Source: DASUNQ01 sp035536455
GTDB lineage: Bacteria > Acidobacteriota > Thermoanaerobaculia > Multivoradales > UBA5704
Direction: 5' to 3'
DNA: 64,000 nt
Assembly (NCBI GenBank): GCA_035536455.1
Contig: DATLOC010000003.1
Coordinates: 38,349 to 102,348, forward strand
This document shows, piece after piece, positions 43,714-52,184 of the stretch. The translations under genes and the position numbers were made by a program. Below the pieces are notes generated by a model, which saw only the letters and a list, made by a program, of their open reading frames with translations, did not search any database and was not told the DNA's origin. Each line of letters starts with the position of its first letter. The stretch's first letter is position 1.

Positions 43714-45240
43714 TTGAACCTTTCCGACCTGTTAGCCGCTGGCGCGCGGGCGCCGGAGAAGGCGGCGCTGCGCTTCGACGGCGGCGAGGGCGCCGGCGGC
43801 GCGCGGGACACGACCTTTGCGGCGCTGCACGCGGCGGCCGGCCGGCTCGCCGCCGGCCTCGCGGCGCGCGGCTTCGGGCGCGGCGACCGCATCGCGCTGC
43901 TGATGGGCAACCGGCCGGAGTGGGTCGTCGTCCACCTCGCCGCCCTCCGCCTCGGCGCCGTCACCGTGCCGCTCAACTTGGCCTACCGGCGGCGCGAGAT
44001 CGCGCACGTGCTGGGCGACGCCGAGCCGCGCCTCCTGATCACCGAGGCGGCCGAGCGGGAGCGTCTGGACGAGCTGGCGCCGGCGGAGCGGGAGAGCGTC
44101 GAGGAGGTGCTGGTCGCCGAGGAGCTGGAGCGGTGGATGGGGGAGCCGGGCGGCGGCGCGGCCGAGGACCTGCCGCTGCCGCCCGTCGACGGCGACGACT
44201 TGGCGCTCCTCCTCTACACCTCGGGGACGACGGGGCGGAGCAAGGGCGCGATGCTCAGCCACGACAACCTCCTCGCCACGGTCAGCGGGCTGCTCGCCGC
44301 CTGGGGCTGGCGCGCGGACGACCGCCTGCTCCTGGCGCTGCCGCTCTTCCACACCCACGGGTTGGTCGTCGGGCTCCACTGCGCTCTCGCCGCCGGCGCC
44401 ACGGTGCTGTTGCGGCGCCGCTTCACAGCGGCGGCTGTCGCCACGGACCTCCTCGGCGGCGAGCCCAGCCTCTTCTTCGGCGTGCCAACGATGTACGTGC
44501 GGCTGGTCGAGGCGCTGGGCGGTGAGACGGACGTGCGCGGGCGGCTCGGCGGCATGCGGCTTTTCTGCAGCGGCAGCGCCCCGCTCGCGGCCGAGACCTT
44601 CGCGGCGTTCGAGGCGCTCACCGGCCACGCCATCCTCGAGCGCTACGGCATGACCGAGACCGGCATGAACCTCTCGAACCCGCTCGCCGGGCCGCGGCGG
44701 CCAGGGACCGTGGGGACGCCGCTGCCGGGGGTGTCGATGCGGATCGTGGAGCGGGACGGGACGGACGCACCGGCCGGCGGGGAAGGGGAGCTGCTGGTGC
44801 GCGGCGCCAACGTCTTCGCCGGCTACTGGCGCGATCCGGAGAAGACCGCGGCGAGCTTCCGCACCGATGAAGAAGGCCGCCGCTGGTTCGCCACCGGCGA
44901 CCTCGCCCGGCGCGACCCGGAGACCGGCTACGTCACCCTCCTCGGCCGCCGCCAGGAGCTGATCCTCTGCGGCGGCTACAACGTCTACCCGCGCGAGGTG
45001 GAGGAGGTGCTCCTAGGCTGTCCGGGCGTGCGCGAGGCCGCGGTCGTCGGCCGCCCCGACCCGGAATGGGGCGAGGTGCCGGTGGCCTACGTGGTGGCCG
45101 ACGGCGACCTCGACGAGCCCGCCCTCCTCGCCCACTGCAAGCGCGAGCTCGCCGGCTTCAAGGTCCCCCGCGCCTTCCGCCCCGTCGAAGCCCTGCCGCG
45201 CAACCCGCTCGGGAAGGTGGAGAAGCACCGATTGCCCTAG
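43714..45240 (+). CDS. Acyl-CoA synthetase (AMP-binding family)
   Basis: About 508 residues with all ANL-superfamily motifs: the phosphate loop L-Y-T-S-G-T-T-G-R-S-K-G near residue 167, Y-G-M-T-E-T-G-M, G-Y-W-R-D-P-E-K-T, the hinge T-G-D-L-A-R-R-D, and the C-terminal P-R-N-P-L-G-K-V-E-K catalytic Lys. It activates a carboxylic acid to an acyl-adenylate and then to a CoA thioester. The overall look is that of malonyl-CoA/medium-chain synthetases, but the substrate cannot be read from sequence. TTG at 43714 starts 30 bases after the preceding stop. Confidence 0.9.
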   Translation: MNLSDLLAAGARAPEKAALRFDGGEGAGGARDTTFAALHAAAGRLAAGLAARGFGRGDRIALLMGNRPEWVVVHLAALRLGAVTVPLNLAYRRREIAHVLGDAEPRLLITEAAERERLDELAPAERESVEEVLVAEELERWMGEPGGGAAEDLPLPPVDGDDLALLLYTSGTTGRSKGAMLSHDNLLATVSGLLAAWGWRADDRLLLALPLFHTHGLVVGLHCALAAGATVLLRRRFTAAAVATDLLGGEPSLFFGVPTMYVRLVEALGGETDVRGRLGGMRLFCSGSAPLAAETFAAFEALTGHAILERYGMTETGMNLSNPLAGPRRPGTVGTPLPGVSMRIVERDGTDAPAGGEGELLVRGANVFAGYWRDPEKTAASFRTDEEGRRWFATGDLARRDPETGYVTLLGRRQELILCGGYNVYPREVEEVLLGCPGVREAAVVGRPDPEWGEVPVAYVVADGDLDEPALLAHCKRELAGFKVPRAFRPVEALPRNPLGKVEKHRLP

Positions 45241-45261
45241 CATGGTAGCCGTGCTACCGTG
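45241..45261. promoter_or_regulatory. Putative HigBA operator
   Basis: CATGGTAGC-CGT-GCTACCGTG is an almost perfect 9-base inverted repeat, five bases before the higB start. HigA antitoxins bind such palindromes to repress their operon. Confidence 0.5.
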
Positions 45262-45266
45262 GCTTA

Positions 45267-45560
45267 GTGATCCGGTCGTTCAGGGACCGTGGAACCGAGG
45301 ACATCTTCAACGGACAGAACTCCAAGGAGGCGCGCCGCAGGTGTCCCCAGAACCTTTGGCCGATCGCGGCGCGCAAGCTCGATCAACTCGATTCCGTTCA
45401 GAGCCTCGACGAGTTGCGGGTGCCTCCGGGGAACCATCTCGAGCGGCTGTCGGGAGTCCGTGCCGGCCAATGGAGCATTCGGATCAACGAGCAGTACAGG
45501 ATCTGTTTCCAATGGTCCGACTCCGGCCCCGCCGAAGTCGAGATCGTCGACTACCACTAG
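45267..45560 (+). CDS. higB: HigB-type toxin
   Basis: A 97-residue RelE-superfamily protein of the HigB/GraT type. It shows I-R-S-F-R-D-R-G-T-E-D-I-F at the N-terminus, A-A-R-K-L-D-Q-L-D, L-R-V-P-P-G-N-H-L-E-R-L-S-G, W-S-I-R-I-N-E-Q-Y-R-I-C-F and a C-terminal V-E-I-V-D-Y-H with the expected His. HigB toxins cleave mRNA at the ribosome. The GTG start follows the palindromic operator. As usual for hig, the toxin gene comes first. Confidence 0.92.
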   Translation: MIRSFRDRGTEDIFNGQNSKEARRRCPQNLWPIAARKLDQLDSVQSLDELRVPPGNHLERLSGVRAGQWSIRINEQYRICFQWSDSGPAEVEIVDYH

Positions 45561-45572
45561 CGAGAGACGCCG

Positions 45573-45881
45573 ATGATTCGCATCCCGACACACCGTGAGC
45601 CGACGCACCCGGGAGAGATGCTACTCGAGGAGTTTCTGAAACCAATGCTCCTGTCGCAGCGGGACCTCGCCGACGGGATTCACGTCTCGTATCAGCGCGT
45701 CAACGAGCTGGTGAACAGAAAGCGCGGGGTGACCCCCGGCACCGCGCTCCGGCTGGCGAAGTTCTTCGGCACGTCCGCGGATTTCTGGATGAACCTGCAG
45801 CTCCGCTGGGACCTCTACCAGGCAGGCAGGACCGAGGTGGACGAGCTGAAGCGGATCAAGAGACTGCGAGCGGCGGGATGA
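45573..45881 (+). CDS. higA: HigA-type antitoxin
   Basis: A 102-residue XRE-type helix-turn-helix protein. H-P-G-E-M-L-L-E-E-F-L-K-P at the start, L-S-Q-R-D-L-A-D-G-I-H-V-S-Y-Q-R-V-N-E-L-V-N as the helix-turn-helix, and F-F-G-T-S-A-D-F-W-M-N-L-Q are all hallmarks of HigA. It neutralises HigB and represses the operon. Twelve bases separate it from the toxin gene. Confidence 0.94.
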   Translation: MIRIPTHREPTHPGEMLLEEFLKPMLLSQRDLADGIHVSYQRVNELVNRKRGVTPGTALRLAKFFGTSADFWMNLQLRWDLYQAGRTEVDELKRIKRLRAAG

Positions 45882-46047
45882 ATCCCGATGAAAGCCTGCT
45901 CGCCCTCAAGGTCACTCGGGACCAAGCGGGGCAGGAGTTGCGGATCACTGCCGCGGTGAAGCTCTCGAGCTCGGCCGGCTGTCCTCAGGGGCTGCGGCGG
46001 GGCTCGCGGGAGGGCCCACGAACAGTCTTTCTCGCGCGCCTCGCGGA

Positions 46048-46284
46048 CTACGGGGTCGACACCCCCGGCCCACCGCGGAGGAGCCCGAGAGCGCCCGGCG
46101 CGGTCTCGGTCAGCATCACGATGCCCTCGGTCTCCGCAGCGGGGAACGGCCGCAGCACGAGGGCGTCGATGATGCCGAAGATCGCGGCGTTGGCGCCGAG
46201 GCCGAGGGCCAGCGTGACGACGACGAGGAGGGTGAGACCGGGGCGCTGGAGGAGGGTGCGCGCGGCGACGCGAAGGGTGTGCAT
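46048..46284 (-). pseudogene. N-terminal relic of an ADOP-type (FtsX-like) ABC permease
   Basis: The 78-codon frame starts M-H-T-L-R-V-A-A-R-T-L-L-Q-R-P-G-L-T, has a first membrane helix and continues G-A-N-A-A-I-F-G-I-I-D-A-L-V-L-R-P-F-P. This is the exact start of acidobacterial duplicated orphan permeases, which normally have about 800 residues and eight helices. Here the gene stops after one helix, and no further permease sequence is found beyond it. It is therefore a truncated remnant, perhaps cut when HigBA arrived. Confidence 0.8.
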
Positions 46285-46341
46285 TCTTCGGACTACGGGC
46301 GGCGGCGGCGGGAAGTTGCACGTGTAGAATCCGCGCTCCCG

Positions 46342-47223
46342 ATGAAGCCGGCCCCCTTCGCCTACGAGGCCCCGGACTCCCTGGGCGCCGCGCTCGACCT
46401 CTTAGCCCTTCACGGCGGCGACGCCAAGGTCCTGGCCGGCGGCCAGAGCCTGATCCCGGTGATGAACTTCCGGCTGGCGCAGCCGGCGGCGCTGATCGAC
46501 CTCAACCGCCTGCCGGGGCTCGACTTCGTGCGGCGCACGCCGGCCGGCGGGCTGGCGATCGGGGCGATGACCCGGCAGCGGCGGCTGGAGCGCGAGCCGC
46601 TGGTGGCCGAGCTGGCGCCGCTCGTCGCCGAGGCGGTGCCGCACATCGCCCACCCGCAGATCAGGAACCGCGGCACCGTCGGCGGCAGCCTGGCACACGC
46701 CGACCCCGCCGCCGAGCTGCCGGCGGTCGCCGTCGCCCTGCGCGCCCGCTTCCGGCTGGCGCGCGCCGGCGGCGAGCGCTGGGTCGAGGCCGAGCGCTTC
46801 TTCGGCGGGCTCTTCACGACCGACATGGCGCCCGAGGAGCTGCTGGTCGAGGTCGAGCTGCCGCCGCCGCCGCCACGCACCGGCTGGGCGTTCATGGAGG
46901 TGGCCCGACGTCACGGCGACTACGCGCAGGTCGGGGTGGCGGCGCTGGTGACGCTGGAGGAGGGCGGCCGCTGCCGCGAAGCGCGGCTGGCGTTCCTGAG
47001 CGTCGGCGACAAGCCGGTGGTGGCGGCGCGCGCCGCGGCGCAGCTCGCCGGCGAGGTGCCGACGGCGGAGGCGAGCGCCGCCGCCGCCGAGACGGTGGCG
47101 CGCGAGGAGATCGACCCGACCGGCGACCTCCACGCCTCCGCCGCCTTCAAGCGGCACTTGACGCGGGTGCTGACGGTGCGCGCGCTCAAGCGGGCGGTGG
47201 AGCGGGCCGGGGAGCGATCCTGA
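46342..47223 (+). CDS. Xanthine dehydrogenase-type FAD-binding (medium) subunit
   Basis: A 293-residue subunit of the molybdenum hydroxylase family (CoxM/XdhB/CutM). FAD motifs are A-G-G-Q-S-L-I-P-V-M-N-F-R-L near residue 37 and N-R-G-T-V-G-G-S-L-A-H-A-D-P-A-A-E-L-P near residue 110. It passes electrons from the 2Fe-2S subunit to FAD in hydroxylases acting on purines, CO or aromatic compounds. The 2Fe-2S subunit lies downstream, but the large Mo-binding subunit is not in the window. Nearby ureide genes favour a purine substrate (inference). Confidence 0.9.
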   Translation: MKPAPFAYEAPDSLGAALDLLALHGGDAKVLAGGQSLIPVMNFRLAQPAALIDLNRLPGLDFVRRTPAGGLAIGAMTRQRRLEREPLVAELAPLVAEAVPHIAHPQIRNRGTVGGSLAHADPAAELPAVAVALRARFRLARAGGERWVEAERFFGGLFTTDMAPEELLVEVELPPPPPRTGWAFMEVARRHGDYAQVGVAALVTLEEGGRCREARLAFLSVGDKPVVAARAAAQLAGEVPTAEASAAAAETVAREEIDPTGDLHASAAFKRHLTRVLTVRALKRAVERAGERS

Positions 47224-47230
47224 TGGTTTC

Positions 47231-47308
47231 CCCCGCCCAGATCCTTCGCTTCGCTCAGGATGACAAGTGGCATGTCATCCCGAGCGTGAGCGAGGGATCT
47301 GGGGGGAG
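47231..47308. repeat. Inverted pair of HPERSEGS-type repeats
   Basis: Two copies of the dispersed repeat face each other: AGATCCTTCGCTTCGCTCAGG on the left is read on the minus strand (21-base core at 47240-47260), and GAGCGAGGGATCTGG on the right on the plus strand, separated by a TGGC centre. The pair can form a long hairpin between the two oxidoreductase subunit genes and may modulate the transcript. Confidence 0.75.
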
Positions 47309-47314
47309 GGCGGC

Positions 47315-47803
47315 ATGAGCACGGTCCGCGACATCGCCGTCACCGTCAACGGGCGCCGCTACGAGCGCGCGGTCGAGCCGCGCCTTCTGCTCTCCGACTT
47401 CCTCCGCCGCGATCTGGGCCTGACCGGCACCCACGTCGGCTGCGAGCACGGGGTGTGCGGCGCCTGCACCGTGCTCTTCGACGGCGAGCCGGTGCGCTCC
47501 TGCCTGCTCCTCGCCGTCCAGGCCGACGGCCACGAGCTCGCCACCGTCGAGGGCCTGGCGCCGGGTCCCGATCGGCTGCATCCGCTCCAGGAGGCCTTCT
47601 GGGAGTGCCACGCCCTGCAGTGCGGCTTCTGCACTCCGGGGTTCTTGATGACGCTCGTCCCCTTCCTCGAAGAGAACCCCGACCCTTCCGAGGACGAGAT
47701 CCGCCACGCCCTTTCCGGCAACCTCTGCCGCTGCACCGGTTACCAGCACATCGTCGACGCCGTGCTGCGCGCGGCGGAGAAAGCGCGGGCGGAAGCGGGT
47801 TGA
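47315..47803 (+). CDS. Xanthine dehydrogenase-type 2Fe-2S (small) subunit
   Basis: A 162-residue protein with the two 2Fe-2S domains of CoxS/XdhC-type subunits. The plant-ferredoxin cluster is C-E-H-G-V-C-G-A-C-T with a later S-C-L-L, and the helical domain has Q-C-G-F-C-T-P-G and L-C-R-C-T-G-Y. It connects the Mo centre with the FAD subunit encoded just upstream. Start ATG has GGGAGG nearby. The repeat pair separates the two genes, but they are still likely co-transcribed. Confidence 0.93.
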   Translation: MSTVRDIAVTVNGRRYERAVEPRLLLSDFLRRDLGLTGTHVGCEHGVCGACTVLFDGEPVRSCLLLAVQADGHELATVEGLAPGPDRLHPLQEAFWECHALQCGFCTPGFLMTLVPFLEENPDPSEDEIRHALSGNLCRCTGYQHIVDAVLRAAEKARAEAG

Positions 47804-47828
47804 CCCTCCATAGACGCTGGCGTATCGT
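47800..47828 (+). promoter_or_regulatory. Putative promoter of the TonB-receptor gene
   Basis: TTGACC, a 17-base spacer and TATCGT overlap the end of the upstream gene and lie 66 bases before the receptor start. Both elements and the spacing fit sigma70-type recognition. Confidence 0.5.
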
Positions 47829-47893
47829 CGGCGCGTAGCTTTCCCATCTCAATGCAGTCCGATCGTAGCCCCGCGCGGGCGAGGAGGCCGGAC

Positions 47894-50800
47894 ATGTCGA
47901 AACCCTGGCGTACAGGTTTGCTGGGTGTTGCCCTGCTCATCGCGTGCGCGGCGGGGGCGGCCGCCCAGTCGCAGGCCACCACCGGCGTCATCGAAGGGAC
48001 GGTGGTGGACGCCGACGGCGGCGTCCTGCCGGGCGCGACCGTCACCCTCCGCAACACGGCGACCAACTTCGAGCAGGTCGTCACCACCGGGCCGGAGGGG
48101 CGCTTCCGGGCCGTCCTGCTGCCGCTCGGCCCGTACCGCATCACCGTCGGCCTCGACGGGTTCGCGACCCTGGTGCGCGAGGGGATCGACTTGGCCGTCG
48201 GCCAGACGATCACCCTGACGCTCACGATGCAGGTCGGCGTCGAGCAGGAGATCACCGTCACCGCCGCGGCGCCGGTCGTCGAGACCACGCGCGCCGAGGG
48301 GGTCACGCGCATCGACGAGAAGTCGGTCGAAGGCCTGCCCAACAACGGCCGCAACTTCCTCGACTACACCGAGCTGACCCCGGGCGTGACCACCGTCCAG
48401 GGGCCGGACGGCGACGAGCTGTCGATCAACGGCCAGAAGGGGATCCACAACAACGTCTCGGTGGACGGCGCCGACTTCAACAACCCCTTCTTCGGCGAGC
48501 AGCGCGGCGGCCAGCGCCCGCCCTTCACCTTCAACCTCGACGCGGTCAAGGAGGTGGTGGTGGTGGCCGACGGCGCGCCGGCGGAGTTCGGGCGCTCCTC
48601 GGGCGGCTTCGTCAACGTCGTCACCAAATCGGGGACCAACGACCTGCACTGGACCGCCCACGTCTTCTACCAGGACGACAGCCTCTCCTCCGACCCGGCG
48701 GCGCCCGGCGGCGGCAAGGCCGACCTGGGGGAGTCCGAGCAGAAGCAGTACGGCTTCACGCTCGGCGGGCCGCTCAAGCGCGACAAGCTCTTCTACTTCC
48801 TCTCGGCTGACATCCAGGACGCCGAGAAGACCAAGCAGCTCGATCCCAGCCGCATCGAGCCGCGCGTCGTCAACTACTTCACCTCGATCGGCAGCCCGGC
48901 CGAGAACGGTGCGATCGGCCGCACCAACGACGCCGCGGTGGCCCTCGCCAAGCTCGACTGGCAGGCCTCGGACAACAACCTCGCGACCCTGCGCTACTCC
49001 TACACCGACTCCGAGCAGGTCAACGGCACCTTCGACGTCGACTCCTGGGGGCGGAGCGCCAACGCCATCGAGAAGGACGACTCCTACTCCTTCAGCGGCA
49101 GCCTCAACTCGACGCTCTCGGGCAACCTGTTCAACGAGGCGCGCGGGCAGTTCGCGCACGAGAACCGGCCGCGCCCCTACAACGGCCCGATCATCGCCTC
49201 GACGGGCCGGCCGCTCCCCGACACCGCCTTCGACTTCGGCAGGGCCTACCGCTTCGGCATGCCCTTCTTCATCCCGGTCGAGTACTACGACGAGCGCTAC
49301 CAGCTGGTCGAGAACCTGACCTGGCTGCGCGGCGCGCACACGATCAAGGGGGGCCTCGAGTACAACGACGTCGTCTCCTCGCAGACCTTCATCGGCTTCG
49401 CCAACGGCCGCTTCATCTTCGGCTCGACCGACGGGTTCCTGAACTATGCCCGCAACCCCAACTACGTCGAGTGCTCGAATGGCAGCTCGTCGGAGGTGGG
49501 CGTCTGCCCGGCCGGCAGCTCGATCGTCGGCCCGGTACTCCTGTACCTGCAGCAGGCCGGCGTCGGCGACTACACGGTCGAGGAGGCCGGGACGCAGAAG
49601 ATCCGCCAGCACGAGCCGGCGGTGTTCCTCCAGGACCAGTGGCAGCCGCGCTCGAACCTGACGATCTCCTACGGCCTGCGCTGGGAGGCGCAGCTCCAGC
49701 CCGACAACCGCATCCCGAAGTCCGAGCTCTTCTACGCCCCGTTCATCGGCAGGACGGTGAACAACGCGCAGGGCTCCTTCACCTTCCCCTCCGACGGCAC
49801 CATCCCGGACGACAAGGACATGTTCCAGCCGCGGCTGGGGATCAGCTGGGACCCGAAGGGTGACGGCACCTCCGTCGTACGCGCCACCGCCGGGATCTTC
49901 GCCGCGCGCATCCCGGGCCTCTCGCTCGCCTCCACCCGCTCGACCAACGGCTCGATCGGCCAGACGCTCTTCCGCAACAGCGCCCTGACCGGGATTCTCG
50001 GGCCGGTGCCGGCGTACCCGGGGCTTATCCCGCAGTCGCAGGTCGGCGACCCCTTCCAGCCGCAGGTCTTCGTCTTCGACAAAGACTTCAACAACCCGCG
50101 CACCTCGGCCTTCAGCCTCTCCTACGAGAGCGAGTTCGGCGCCAGCTACACCTGGCTGATCAAGGGCAACTACGCCAAGACCGACCACGTGACGCGTTTC
50201 TTGAACCGCAACGACCCGCTCTACGGCTGCCCCTGGAGCTCGGGGCTCGCGCCCGGCGGCGCCAACGGCATCTCCTGCGACACCGGCACCGGCTTGACGA
50301 CGGTGACCTCGAACGCCAAGAGCCGCTACTGGGGGGTCACCGGCGGCGTCACCCGCCGGCTCGCGGAGAGCCTCGCCTTCCAGGCCTACTACACCTACTC
50401 GAAGGACAAGTCGGACGACGACAACGAGCGCGACCCCTTCAGCTACCGCTACGCCAAGATCACCGACCTCGAGAAGGAGTACAGCTACTCCGACCGCGAC
50501 CAGCGCCACCGGTTCAACGCCTGGCTGCTCTGGCAGGCGCCGTGGGCGCTCGACGTCAACCTGCGCTACTCCTACCGCTCGGCGCAGCCCAAGTCGATCA
50601 AGGCCGACGGCACGGACGCGGCGTCGCCGGCCGACCGCATCAACCCGGACGGCTCGGTGACACGCCGCAACCTGGGGCGCAAGGACAACGAGTACAACGG
50701 CCTCGACCTGCGGGTGTCGCGCGACTTCGCGGTCGGCAACTTCACGCTGCAGCCGATCTTCGAGGTCTTCAACGTCTTCGACGAGCCCAACTTCCGCCGC

Positions 50801-50899
50801 CCCGAGGTGACTAACCTTGTCTTCAACTTCGACGGGACCGTCCAGAGCGGCGCCGGCGACCCGCGGCAGATCCAATTCGGGCTCAGGGTCCGGCACTAG
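47894..50899 (+). CDS. TonB-dependent receptor with an N-terminal carboxypeptidase-regulatory domain
   Basis: A 1,001-residue outer-membrane receptor of the Oar-like group, abundant in acidobacteria. After the signal peptide (ends A-A-G-A-A-A-Q) comes the regulatory-like sandwich G-V-I-E-G-T-V-V-D-A-D-G-G-V-L-P-G-A-T-V at residues about 30-110. The plug follows (G-L-P-N-N-G-R-N-F-L-D-Y, N-V-S-V-D-G), then the 22-strand barrel, ending in I-Q-F-G-L-R-V-R-H. It imports a ligand using TonB energy. Its place between oxidoreductase and ureide genes suggests a nitrogen-rich substrate (inference). ATG at 47894 has GAGGAGG upstream. Confidence 0.93.
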   Translation: MSKPWRTGLLGVALLIACAAGAAAQSQATTGVIEGTVVDADGGVLPGATVTLRNTATNFEQVVTTGPEGRFRAVLLPLGPYRITVGLDGFATLVREGIDLAVGQTITLTLTMQVGVEQEITVTAAAPVVETTRAEGVTRIDEKSVEGLPNNGRNFLDYTELTPGVTTVQGPDGDELSINGQKGIHNNVSVDGADFNNPFFGEQRGGQRPPFTFNLDAVKEVVVVADGAPAEFGRSSGGFVNVVTKSGTNDLHWTAHVFYQDDSLSSDPAAPGGGKADLGESEQKQYGFTLGGPLKRDKLFYFLSADIQDAEKTKQLDPSRIEPRVVNYFTSIGSPAENGAIGRTNDAAVALAKLDWQASDNNLATLRYSYTDSEQVNGTFDVDSWGRSANAIEKDDSYSFSGSLNSTLSGNLFNEARGQFAHENRPRPYNGPIIASTGRPLPDTAFDFGRAYRFGMPFFIPVEYYDERYQLVENLTWLRGAHTIKGGLEYNDVVSSQTFIGFANGRFIFGSTDGFLNYARNPNYVECSNGSSSEVGVCPAGSSIVGPVLLYLQQAGVGDYTVEEAGTQKIRQHEPAVFLQDQWQPRSNLTISYGLRWEAQLQPDNRIPKSELFYAPFIGRTVNNAQGSFTFPSDGTIPDDKDMFQPRLGISWDPKGDGTSVVRATAGIFAARIPGLSLASTRSTNGSIGQTLFRNSALTGILGPVPAYPGLIPQSQVGDPFQPQVFVFDKDFNNPRTSAFSLSYESEFGASYTWLIKGNYAKTDHVTRFLNRNDPLYGCPWSSGLAPGGANGISCDTGTGLTTVTSNAKSRYWGVTGGVTRRLAESLAFQAYYTYSKDKSDDDNERDPFSYRYAKITDLEKEYSYSDRDQRHRFNAWLLWQAPWALDVNLRYSYRSAQPKSIKADGTDAASPADRINPDGSVTRRNLGRKDNEYNGLDLRVSRDFAVGNFTLQPIFEVFNVFDEPNFRRPEVTNLVFNFDGTVQSGAGDPRQIQFGLRVRH

Positions 50900-50906
50900 C
50901 GCGGGC

Positions 50907-52184
50907 CTGAGCCTCGGCGAGCAGCTCGACCTCCTCGAACGCCGCTTCGAGGAAGTCGAGCCCGCCGTGCAGGCCTTCCTCCCCGAGGAGGGGCGCTTCG
51001 CCCGCCTGCGCCGCGAGGCCGCGGCCCTCCTCGAGCGCCATCCGGAGCCGGCGGCGCGACCGCCCCTCTTCGGCGTGCCGGTCGGAATCAAGGACATCTT
51101 CCACGTCGAGGGCTTCCCAACCCGCGCCGGCAGCCGGCTACCGCCCGAGGTGCTGACGGGCGAGGAAGGGCCGGCGGTCGCGGCGCTCAAGGGCGCCGGG
51201 GCGCTAATCCTCGGCAAGACCGTTTCCACCGAGTTCGCCTACTTCGCGCCCGGCCCGACAAGGAACCCGTGGAACCTCGAGCACACCCCCGGGGGCTCGA
51301 GCAGCGGCTCGGCGGCGGCGGTGGCGGCGGGGCTGGCGCCGCTGGCGCTCGGCAGCCAGACGATAGGCTCGACACTGCGCCCCGCGGCCTACTGCGGCAT
51401 CGCCGGCTACAAGCCGAGCTACGACCGCGTGCCGCGCGACGGCATCGTGCCGCTGGCGCCGTCGTTCGACCACGTCGGGATCTTCGCCCCCGACGCGGCG
51501 GGGGTGGAAGCGGCGGCGCGCGTCCTCTGCCGCCATTGGCAGGCGCCGGGGACCGGCCTCCACGCCCGCAACCCGCGGCGGCCGGTGCGGCCGGTGCTGG
51601 GGGTGCCGGAAGGGCCGCACCTGGAGCGCGTCGAGCCGGCGGCGCTGGCGCGCTTCCGCGCCACCTGCGACCGCTTGGCGGCGGGGGAGTGGGAGCTGCG
51701 GCAGGTGGCGGCCATGGCCGACCTCGACGAGATCGAGGCGCGGCACCGGCTGGCGATGGCCGCCGAGACGGCGCGGGTGCACGAGCGCTGGTACGCCGAG
51801 TACAAGGAGCTGTACCGGCCGGAGACGGCGGAGCTCATCGAGCGCGGGCAGAAGGTGTCAGAGGAGGAGCTGGCGCGGGCCCTCGCCGGCCGCGGGCAGC
51901 TCCGCCGCGAGCTCACCAAGCTGATGGAGCGGCACGGGCTCGACCTCTGGCTCGCCCCGGCGGCCACCGGTCCGGCGCCGCGTGGCCTCGAGCGCACCGG
52001 CGACCCGGCGATGAGCCTGCCCTGGACCCACGCCGGCCTGCCGGCGATCGCGCTCCCCGCCGGGGAGATCGACGGGCTGCCGCTGGGCGTGCAGCTCATC
52101 GGCCGCTGGTGGGCCGACGAGGCCCTGCTGGCGTGGGCGGGGGAGCTGGAGGGACCGCTCGCGTCCGGTTCGGAGGCGGCGTGA
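50907..52184 (+). CDS. Amidase family protein
   Basis: About 425 residues of the amidase-signature family, Ser-Ser-Lys hydrolases. Lys in V-G-I-K-D-I-F (near residue 62), the G-G-S-S-S-G-S-A-A-A-V signature (near 130) and the nucleophile Ser in I-G-S-T-L-R-P-A (near 155) are all present. It should hydrolyse an amide bond of a small substrate, possibly a ureide or carbamoyl compound given the neighbours. The start is uncertain: CTG at 50907 matches the family's N-terminus, while GTG at 50967 is the next standard codon. The end overlaps the next gene as GTGA. Confidence 0.88.
   Translation: MSLGEQLDLLERRFEEVEPAVQAFLPEEGRFARLRREAAALLERHPEPAARPPLFGVPVGIKDIFHVEGFPTRAGSRLPPEVLTGEEGPAVAALKGAGALILGKTVSTEFAYFAPGPTRNPWNLEHTPGGSSSGSAAAVAAGLAPLALGSQTIGSTLRPAAYCGIAGYKPSYDRVPRDGIVPLAPSFDHVGIFAPDAAGVEAAARVLCRHWQAPGTGLHARNPRRPVRPVLGVPEGPHLERVEPAALARFRATCDRLAAGEWELRQVAAMADLDEIEARHRLAMAAETARVHERWYAEYKELYRPETAELIERGQKVSEEELARALAGRGQLRRELTKLMERHGLDLWLAPAATGPAPRGLERTGDPAMSLPWTHAGLPAIALPAGEIDGLPLGVQLIGRWWADEALLAWAGELEGPLASGSEAA

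Noticed and set aside
47849..51229. A long minus-strand open frame opposite the TonB receptor
   Set aside because: Low-complexity composition and no start or family signal; the plus-strand receptor is unmistakable.
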